A stretch of 64,000 nucleotides of DNA from Bacillota bacterium (GTDB taxonomy: Bacteria; Bacillota; Clostridia; Christensenellales; Aristaeellaceae). Below the pieces are notes generated by a model. The model made no database searches, had not been told where the DNA came from, and worked only from the letters and a program-made list of their open reading frames with translations. This document shows, in pieces, positions 58,926 through 64,000 of the stretch. Numbering within the stretch: the stretch's first letter is position 1; every line of letters starts with the position of its first letter. Location of the stretch: assembly GCA_023411375.1 (NCBI GenBank), contig JAEYOW010000038.1, positions 172,765-236,764 on the forward strand. Direction: 5' to 3'. The position numbers and the translations under genes were made by a program.

Positions 58926-61010
58926 TTATTCTTCCTCGTCCTCTTCCTTCTTAGCGCTTTCAATGATCTTTTGCGCAACGTTGGCGGGCACTTCCTCATA
59001 GCGTTCAAACGTCATCAGGAACGAGCCGCGCGCCTGCGTCATGGAGCGCAGGTCGGTCGCGTATTTGAACATTTCGGCCAACGGGGCCTCGGCAACCAAC
59101 TGCTGCTGGCCGTCAACCTGGTTCATGCCCATGATGCGGCCGCGGCGCTTGTTCATATCGCCCATGACGTCGCCCATGTATTCGTCGGGCACGAGCACCT
59201 CCACGTGCATAATAGGCTCCAGCAGCACGGGTCCGGCTTCCATACAGCCCTTTTTGTAAGCGATGCGGGCGGCGGTTTTAAACGCCATTTCGGACGAGTC
59301 AACCGGGTGGTAGCTGCCGTCATAAAGTTTGGCATGCAGACCAACCATCGGATAGCCGGCGAGAACGCCCCGGCGGATGTTCTCACGCAGGCCCTTTTCA
59401 ACGGAGGGAATGAAGTTACGCGGCACAACGCCGCCAACGACCGCGTCCTCGAACTCGAAATCGATACCCGTATCGCCGGCGGGAGAAAACTCGATCCATA
59501 CGTCGCCAAACTGGCCATGGCCACCGGATTGTTTCTTATGGCGTCCCTGCATTTTGACGGTCTTTTTGATGGTTTCACGGTACGGGATGCGCGGATCTTG
59601 CAAATTCGCCTGCGCGCCGAACTTGGTGGCCAGTTTGTTGCGGATGACATCCAGATGAAGCTCGCCCTGGCCGGAAAGCAGCGTTTCTGTAGTTTCAACG
59701 TTCTTTTCGATCTTAATGGAGGGATCCTCTTCCATCAGGCGCGCCAAACCGCTGAAAACCTTGTCCTCCTCGCCCTGCTTGGCGGCAAAAACCGCCTTGC
59801 TGATGCATGGTGCCGGATATTCAATGGGCGGATACTTGATCGGCTTGGAGGGATCGCAGAGCGTATCGCCGGTGTTGGTAAATTGAAGCTTGGAAAGCGC
59901 GCCCATGTCGCCGGCGTTGAGCAGCTGGGTATTGATCTGCTTCTTGCCGCGCAGCACATAGATGCCGGCAATTTTTTCGCTTTTATCGCTGTTGGCGTTA
60001 TAAAGGTTGCCGCTGCCGGACAGCGTGCCGCTCATGACCTTGAACAGCGAAAGCTTGCCGACGAACGGGTCGGCGATTGTTTTGTACACAAAGGCGCTGA
60101 AAGGCTCCTCGCTCTTACAGGCGCGCGTCTCCTCCGCGTCGGTTCTGGGGTTTACGCCCTTGTACACCGCGCGCTTAGGCGAGGGCAAGAAATCGGCCAT
60201 CACGTCCAGAAGCTTTGCAACGCCGGTGCCGGTCAACGCCGAGCAGGCGACGACAGGCGCGATTTGACCCGTGAACATGCCGATCTTGAAGCCTTCGAGA
60301 ATTTCCTCGTGGGAAAGCTCGCCTTCTTCCAGGTATTTCATGGTAAGCTCGTCATCGGACATTGCGGCCGCTTCGGTGATTTCCTCCAGCGCCAGAGCGA
60401 TATCGTCGGCCATATCGGCGGGAACGGGCACTTCCTTGGGCGCGCCCTTGCCAACGCGCTCATACGCCTTGTTTTCCAGCACGTTAACCACGCCGCGGAA
60501 ATCAGGGCCGTTGCCGATGGGTAGCAAAATAGGCACGACGCTGTTGCCGAAGCGCTCGCGCAGATGCGCCTGCACCTTCATAAAATCGGCGTGGTCGCGA
60601 TCCATCTGGTTGACGATAAACATTTTGCCCACGTTGTTTTTAGTGGCGTAATTCCACGCCTTTTCTGTGCCGACGGCGATGCCGCCCACGGCGCTGACCA
60701 AAATTGCGGCGGTTTCTACCACGCGAAGGGGACCCATCATCTCGCCCACAAAGTCAAAGTAACCGGGCACATCGATGACATTGAGCATCTTCTGATTCCA
60801 GTCGATGGGCGCGATTGCGGCGCTGATGGAGATCTTTCTTTTAATTTCCTCGGCCTCGAAGTCGGTAACCGTGTTACCATCCTCCACGCGGCCCTGACGG
60901 TCAATGGCTCCGGCAGCGAAAAGCAATGCCTCCATCAGCGTCGTCTTGCCTTCGCTGCCATGCCCCATGAGGGCGACGTTCCGGATATCCTTGGTTTGAT
61001 AGCTAGCCAT
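58926..61010 (-). CDS. fusA2: Elongation factor G-like protein
   Basis: This is a 694-residue translational GTPase paralogue. The G1 motif is GHGSEGKTTL instead of the classical GHVDHGKT-type; switch II reads NVIDVPGYFDF for DTPGHVDF; G4 is NQMD. The rest keeps the EF-G domain order (SGSGNLYNAN, LKYPPIEYPAPCISKAV, PVDSSEMAFKTAA, GDVMGDMNKRRGRIMGMN). Such FusA2-type proteins are common beside normal EF-G in Clostridia and their role is unsettled. AAGGGGG lies before the ATG. Its promoter is not clear; TTGATA, 17 bases, CATATA is a weak candidate. Confidence 0.9.
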   Translation of the reverse strand: MASYQTKDIRNVALMGHGSEGKTTLMEALLFAAGAIDRQGRVEDGNTVTDFEAEEIKRKISISAAIAPIDWNQKMLNVIDVPGYFDFVGEMMGPLRVVETAAILVSAVGGIAVGTEKAWNYATKNNVGKMFIVNQMDRDHADFMKVQAHLRERFGNSVVPILLPIGNGPDFRGVVNVLENKAYERVGKGAPKEVPVPADMADDIALALEEITEAAAMSDDELTMKYLEEGELSHEEILEGFKIGMFTGQIAPVVACSALTGTGVAKLLDVMADFLPSPKRAVYKGVNPRTDAEETRACKSEEPFSAFVYKTIADPFVGKLSLFKVMSGTLSGSGNLYNANSDKSEKIAGIYVLRGKKQINTQLLNAGDMGALSKLQFTNTGDTLCDPSKPIKYPPIEYPAPCISKAVFAAKQGEEDKVFSGLARLMEEDPSIKIEKNVETTETLLSGQGELHLDVIRNKLATKFGAQANLQDPRIPYRETIKKTVKMQGRHKKQSGGHGQFGDVWIEFSPAGDTGIDFEFEDAVVGGVVPRNFIPSVEKGLRENIRRGVLAGYPMVGLHAKLYDGSYHPVDSSEMAFKTAARIAYKKGCMEAGPVLLEPIMHVEVLVPDEYMGDVMGDMNKRRGRIMGMNQVDGQQQLVAEAPLAEMFKYATDLRSMTQARGSFLMTFERYEEVPANVAQKIIESAKKEEDEEE

Positions 61011-61183
61011 TATGGATCCCCCTTATTTTATGTTATTTTGCATCACAGCGCTCGACCGCGAAGGCGTTTTGATATATGAAAGAGAAGAGTTGCCATATCA
61101 AAAATGCGCCGAATGCATATGAACCGATTTCAGTCAAGATGTATTGTATCAGAAAACCGTCAAAAAGAAAAGTATTAATTGTG

Positions 61184-61219
61184 AAAAAACTTAACAAATA
61201 CCCATTTTGATTATTTGTT
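61184..61219 (-). terminator. Terminator after the ppx gene
   Basis: On the minus strand AACAAATA and TATTTGTT pair around an 11-base loop, then AAGTTTTTT. The hairpin overlaps the ppx stop codon. Confidence 0.7.
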
Positions 61220-62107
61220 CAGGTATTTCATTTTTAGGTAGCCTTCCAGATTGCCGTATTCGCTTACGGTAATTTGGGCAATATCCAAGCCGTTCATACA
61301 GGCGAGCAGAATGGCAATGCCGTGCACCACGATATCGGCCCTCTGAGGCTGAAGGTATGGAAGCGAGAGGCGTTTTTCCATCGGCATGGGCGCAAGATGC
61401 TCAATCGCCAGCCTGACGTCGCCCTTTGAGAGCGCGAAGCCGTGAATCCGCTCACGCTGGTCCCAGGGAATGCGCTGAACCAGCGCGGCGGTTGTGGTAA
61501 AAGTACCGCCGACGCCCACCCAGCTTTCCGCGTCCTGGCGCAAAAATTGTGCACGGTACGGCGCCAGAACAGCCGCTGCCGCCTCCACTGTGCGCCATGC
61601 ATCCTCCGTGCTGCTGATGGGCAGCATCCGGCAAAGCCGCACGGCTCCCATTTGAAGGCTGACGGAGGCGTCGATACGCCGCCCCCCGCCTATTACGATT
61701 TCGGTGGAACCACCGCCGATATCAATCATCCCGGTGCGCTCGCCCGAAGTAGCGCCGACGAAGGAAAGCAACGCCTCCAAATCCCCGCTGCATATCTCCA
61801 TTTTCATGCCGGTGGACGTCTCAAGCGCCCGGGCAAAGTCCTGCTGGTTATGCGCGTCGCGCACAGCGCTGGTCGCAAAGAGGTGTACCTGCTCCGCACC
61901 CTTTAAGAGGGCCTCGGACTGAAAAGAGCGGACGCTTTCGCACGCTTTGCGCACCATTTCAGGCTTGATGTCGCCGTGCTCATCCAGCGCCGCGAACACG
62001 CGCAAACCCTCACGGTATCTTCTTAACCGGTTTAGCCTTCCATCGGAAATATCCGCTACCAGCATCCGCAGAGAGTTAGAACCTATGCCAATGACAGCCG
62101 TTCGCAA
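61211..62107 (-). CDS. Ppx/GppA-type exopolyphosphatase
   Basis: This is a 298-residue phosphatase of the ASKHA fold. It opens RTAVIGIGSNSLRMLVADI, and the middle has GERTGMIDIGGGSTEIVIGGG. These fit Ppx/GppA, which degrade polyphosphate or pppGpp. The start is a TTG at 62107, six bases after GAGGTG; upstream ATGs lack a site. It is a one-domain, shorter form. A weak TTTAAG-N17-TATTAT lies upstream. Confidence 0.88.
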   Translation of the reverse strand: MRTAVIGIGSNSLRMLVADISDGRLNRLRRYREGLRVFAALDEHGDIKPEMVRKACESVRSFQSEALLKGAEQVHLFATSAVRDAHNQQDFARALETSTGMKMEICSGDLEALLSFVGATSGERTGMIDIGGGSTEIVIGGGRRIDASVSLQMGAVRLCRMLPISSTEDAWRTVEAAAAVLAPYRAQFLRQDAESWVGVGGTFTTTAALVQRIPWDQRERIHGFALSKGDVRLAIEHLAPMPMEKRLSLPYLQPQRADIVVHGIAILLACMNGLDIAQITVSEYGNLEGYLKMKYLNK

Positions 62108-62209
62108 TGCAAACACCTCATTTGTATATAATATGGCCATTTCATGTATACTTAAACCAGCCGTTTGGTAAAAAACCGTCAGCCGCTTCTAAGCCGGGTA
62201 AAAGCTTTC

Positions 62210-62246
62210 AAAATACAGAAATACCCTCTCAATTATCGAGAAGGTA
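62210..62246 (-). terminator. Terminator of yabP-yabQ-divIC
   Basis: On the minus strand TACCTTCTC and GAGAGGGTA form a 9-bp stem (one G-U) around GATAATT, then TTTCTGTATTTT. It overlaps the divIC stop. Confidence 0.7.
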
Positions 62247-62547
62247 CCTCTTCATCACCGTATAACGCCTCGGGATTGGTAATCACGAAGCGGATTTCAT
62301 CAGGCATCATATAACCATATATAGTGCGCGCCTGGTTTTCAATAAAGGAATCGCTTCCCACCGCTTCAAGCGTGTTTTTCAGCTCCGCCTGCTCGTTTTG
62401 CAAATCCGCAAGGCGCACCTTATTCTGGTCATAAGCGTCATTGAGCTCCCCAATGCTGTTGGTGAGATTGCCGCTATACCAGAAGAAACCGACCAGCACG
62501 CATGCCAGCATCCCCACCAGCACCCATGCGTTCATCGTCTTTCGCAT
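62233..62547 (-). CDS. divIC: Septum formation protein DivIC/FtsB
   Basis: This is a 104-residue division protein. It has a basic start, one helix (AWVLVGMLACVLVGFFWYSG) and a coiled coil (LTNSIGELNDAYDQNKVRLADLQ over 30-60), then the FIENQARTIYGYMMPDEIRFV tail. DivIC pairs with DivIB and FtsL at the septum. Its position after yabQ matches Bacillus. Confidence 0.92.
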   Translation of the reverse strand: MRKTMNAWVLVGMLACVLVGFFWYSGNLTNSIGELNDAYDQNKVRLADLQNEQAELKNTLEAVGSDSFIENQARTIYGYMMPDEIRFVITNPEALYGDEEVPSR

Positions 62548-62578
62548 GGCGGCTCCCTCCCTTTAAATCGTTTGTGTT

Positions 62579-62941
62579 TTACTTCGACGCGGGCGCGGAA
62601 TCTCCTGCGGGCTTTTGCTCCATTTTAATTTTCTGATTGTGTTTTTTCCGGTTCGATACACGCTTCGCTATAGCGTGTATCAGCCGCCCCACGCCAAACA
62701 GATACAGACCCGCTCCTACAAGAAGCGCCAGCGCGTGATACAGCCGAAGGCCTTCGTCCCTGAAAACGAGCATCAGCCCAATAACCGCCACCCCGCACCC
62801 CAGCAGGCATAGCACGTCCAGCACCGGCCGCATGCATCCCGCGCGCGCAACCGCGTCAAAGCATATTGCCAACAGAAAGCCAACGGGCACCGTCGCCAGA
62901 AAAATACGTGCCTGTCCGCTGGTTTCAAAAAAGAGGTTCAT
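62579..62941 (-). CDS. yabQ: Spore cortex protein YabQ
   Basis: This is a 120-residue membrane protein with about four helices. The helix ARIFLATVPVGFLLAICFDAVA is near the N-terminus and VLDVLCLLGCGVAVIGLML and ALALLVGAGLYLFGVGRL follow, then a basic tail. It fits YabQ, needed for the spore cortex in Bacillus. The ATG overlaps the yabP stop by four bases. Confidence 0.85.
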   Translation of the reverse strand: MNLFFETSGQARIFLATVPVGFLLAICFDAVARAGCMRPVLDVLCLLGCGVAVIGLMLVFRDEGLRLYHALALLVGAGLYLFGVGRLIHAIAKRVSNRKKHNQKIKMEQKPAGDSAPASK

Positions 62942-63249
62942 TTTTTACGCCACTTCCACGTAAACAGATGTTTGATCGGCTTTTTGGGCGTTTCATAAAT
63001 AATGCTGTCAACGTGTCCGTCTACGTCCAGCCGTCCCTCCTCCAGCAGAAGCTTGGCGATGTGCAACCCCTGCCCCGTAAGGATCATCAGTCCGGAATCA
63101 ATTTTTAAAACAATTTCGGTTTCGTGAAAGCTGCAAACATCCGTTACGCCCGTGATTGCCGCGTGCTTGCGGCGGTCAACACCGAGCGTATGGTTGGTTT
63201 TGGCAGTGGCGGCGGAGCTTTCGGAGAGAGTGGATGAGATATGTGTCAT
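62938..63249 (-). CDS. yabP: Sporulation protein YabP
   Basis: The 103-residue product has the YabP domain: NHTLGVDRRKHAAITGVTDV, FHETEIVLKIDSGLMILTG, and HIAKLLLEEGRLDVDGHVDSI. The start at 63249 follows AAAGGGGG; the longer frame to 63315 lacks a site. It opens the yabP-yabQ-divIC operon, which in Bacillus uses a mother-cell sigma factor. A CATAACCT at 63272-63279 on the minus strand could be its -10 but no good -35 is seen. Confidence 0.88.
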   Translation of the reverse strand: MTHISSTLSESSAATAKTNHTLGVDRRKHAAITGVTDVCSFHETEIVLKIDSGLMILTGQGLHIAKLLLEEGRLDVDGHVDSIIYETPKKPIKHLFTWKWRKK

Positions 63250-63304
63250 GGCGCGGCCCCCTTTCCCCCACAGGTTATGCGGCTGCGAGAATAAAAAGAC
63301 GGGC

Positions 63305-63333
63305 TTGACAAGCATAAAAACATCCTGTATGAT
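63305..63333 (+). promoter_or_regulatory. Sigma-A promoter of bioY
   Basis: Perfect TTGACA, 17 bases, then TATGAT. The palindromic operator begins one base after the -10. Confidence 0.85.
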
Positions 63334-63365
63334 GCGTATACCATAAATAAAAATATGGTATACGC
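63334..63365 (+). promoter_or_regulatory. Palindromic BirA-like operator of bioY
   Basis: GCGTATACCATA and TATGGTATACGC form a perfect 12-bp inverted repeat with an 8-base AT spacer. Its half-sites GTATACC-N14-GGTATAC follow the layout of known BirA operators (inverted halves separated by 14-16 bases). It covers the transcription start. Confidence 0.6.
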
Positions 63366-63381
63366 AAATGGAGGTTGGATT

Positions 63382-63948
63382 ATGAACAATCGGACAAAGC
63401 TGCTCAGCTACTCGGCATTGATGTGCGCCATCATCATCGTTTCCACGCTATGGCTCAAGTTCAGCATTCCCGGCACGGATGTGCTGGTGACGACCCAGGT
63501 GTTTTTTATTCTGTTGTGCGGACAGCTGTTTCCGGTGAAATACTGCTATTACACGATCGGCGTATACCTTTTCCTTGGCCTTGTCGGCGTGCCTGTATTT
63601 TCCTCCACTGCCGGGCCTGCCGTACTTGCGATGCCGACCTTTGGCTATCTGCTCGCTTTTCCGTTCGCGGCGGCGGCGGTGTCGGCCTCCCGTACCAGGC
63701 TTGCGCATATGAAGAGCGGAAGGTACATCGCCTCTCTGGTTGGGGTGGTGGTAACATATGTGATCGCATTGGTTTACATTGCCGGGCTGAAAGGTTTGTA
63801 TTTGGGTACCCCCCTGCCGCTTGGCACACTGCTGTCCGCTTATTGTTTTGCTTTTCTTCCGTTGGACATCATCAAGGCGGTGCTTGCGGCGTTGCTTGCG
63901 CAACGGCTGGAAAAGCCGCTTAAGCTGCATGAACTCGCTGCCGGCTGA
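63382..63948 (+). CDS. bioY: Biotin transporter BioY
   Basis: BioY is the substrate-binding S component of an ECF biotin importer. The protein is 188 residues with six helices. Family segments are LPVTTQVFFILLCGQLFPV-like VLVTTQVFFILLCGQLFPVK and YLFLGLVGVPVFSSTAGPAV followed by PTFGYLLAFPFA. The ATG at 63382 follows GGAGG by 8 bases. No ECF ATPase or T component is in the window. A palindrome overlaps its stop. Confidence 0.95.
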   Translation: MNNRTKLLSYSALMCAIIIVSTLWLKFSIPGTDVLVTTQVFFILLCGQLFPVKYCYYTIGVYLFLGLVGVPVFSSTAGPAVLAMPTFGYLLAFPFAAAAVSASRTRLAHMKSGRYIASLVGVVVTYVIALVYIAGLKGLYLGTPLPLGTLLSAYCFAFLPLDIIKAVLAALLAQRLEKPLKLHELAAG

Positions 63949-63964
63949 CCATATTCAGCCGGCA
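63939..63964 (+). terminator. Hairpin at the end of bioY
   Basis: TGCCGGCTGA and TCAGCCGGCA make a perfect 10-bp stem around six bases. It overlaps the bioY stop. No T-run follows (AAGCGG), so termination would be weak. Confidence 0.45.
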
Positions 63965-64000
63965 AAGCGGACGCCGCCGGGGGCCCGACCCGCGCCCCCG

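Noticed and set aside
58716..60524. Plus-strand open frame of 602 codons over the EF-G-like gene
   Set aside because: Antisense shadow; low-complexity Val/His/Ala composition and no ribosome site.
63334..63365. bioY palindrome as an RNA hairpin riboswitch
   Set aside because: It sits directly at the transcription start with an AT spacer and no terminator or ribosome-site pairing, so a DNA operator is more likely.

Overview
The window comes from a GC-rich, endospore-forming, anaerobic member of the Bacillota, most likely class Clostridia. Spore genes are spread across it: spoIIP, spoIIIE/ftsK, dpaA-dpaB (dipicolinate synthase), yabP-yabQ and a GerQ-like gene. Strict-anaerobe energy genes are present: indolepyruvate:ferredoxin oxidoreductase iorAB and an Rnf complex. 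Gene order also follows Firmicutes patterns: dxs-tlyA-nadK-argR-recN, yabP-yabQ-divIC, pcrA-ligA and rsmD-coaD. I recognise no tRNA, rRNA, CRISPR array or insertion sequence. The species cannot be named from the sequence.

Layout. 1-3.8 kb: small accessory genes (DUF4180, a frameshifted HTH gene, an ACT-ACT-metallo-beta-lactamase fusion, a GerQ-like protein, DUF4177). 4.0-10.6 kb, minus strand: DUF1614-spoIIP, then yerC-pcrA-ligA. 10.7-17.6 kb, plus strand: paaK-iorA-iorB-paaK-ACT-alr, an aryl-keto-acid oxidation cassette followed by alanine racemase. 17.6-20.2 kb: a membrane protein, rsmD, coaD and a coiled-coil protein built of seven 11-residue repeats. 20.4-25.0 kb: membrane-fusion protein plus FtsX/MacB permease without an ATPase, an MsmX-type sugar ATPase, and a YkvI-like transporter. 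25.0-33.2 kb: GH65 phosphorylase, dpaAB, a DUF3298 protein and spoIIIE. 33.2-38.2 kb: an amidohydrolase and three glycosyltransferases. 38.2-43.0 kb, minus strand: a Pro/Gln-rich protein, mgtC, lexA, a tyrosine recombinase, rnhA and proC. 43.0-47.7 kb, minus: rnfCDEAB with no rnfG. 47.8-61.0 kb, minus: the fusA2-like/fruK/GNAT/hydrolase/Mur-ligase/ddl/dxs/tlyA run, then nadK-argR-recN from its own promoter. 61.2-63.2 kb: yabP-yabQ-divIC and ppx. 63.3-64 kb, plus: bioY behind a palindromic operator.

How it fits together. IorAB would turn aromatic 2-oxo acids into aryl-acyl-CoA and reduced ferredoxin. The two flanking PaaK ligases handle the CoA/acid step, and Rnf could re-oxidise the ferredoxin while pumping ions. 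Alr, Ddl and the membrane-anchored Mur ligase supply or modify peptidoglycan; SpoIIP, SpoIIIE, DivIC, YabP/Q and DpaAB serve division and sporulation.

Most of the window is well-understood housekeeping DNA and I see no complete new system of the defence or mobile-element kind. The points most worth a second look are the seamless absence of rnfG, a candidate sporulation promoter nested in a terminator before dpaA, a nested palindrome over the nadK-argR-recN promoter (candidate ArgR autoregulation), a BirA-like operator on bioY, the hendecad coiled coil, the ACT-MBL fusion, and lexA next to a tyrosine recombinase with an inverted-repeat leader.
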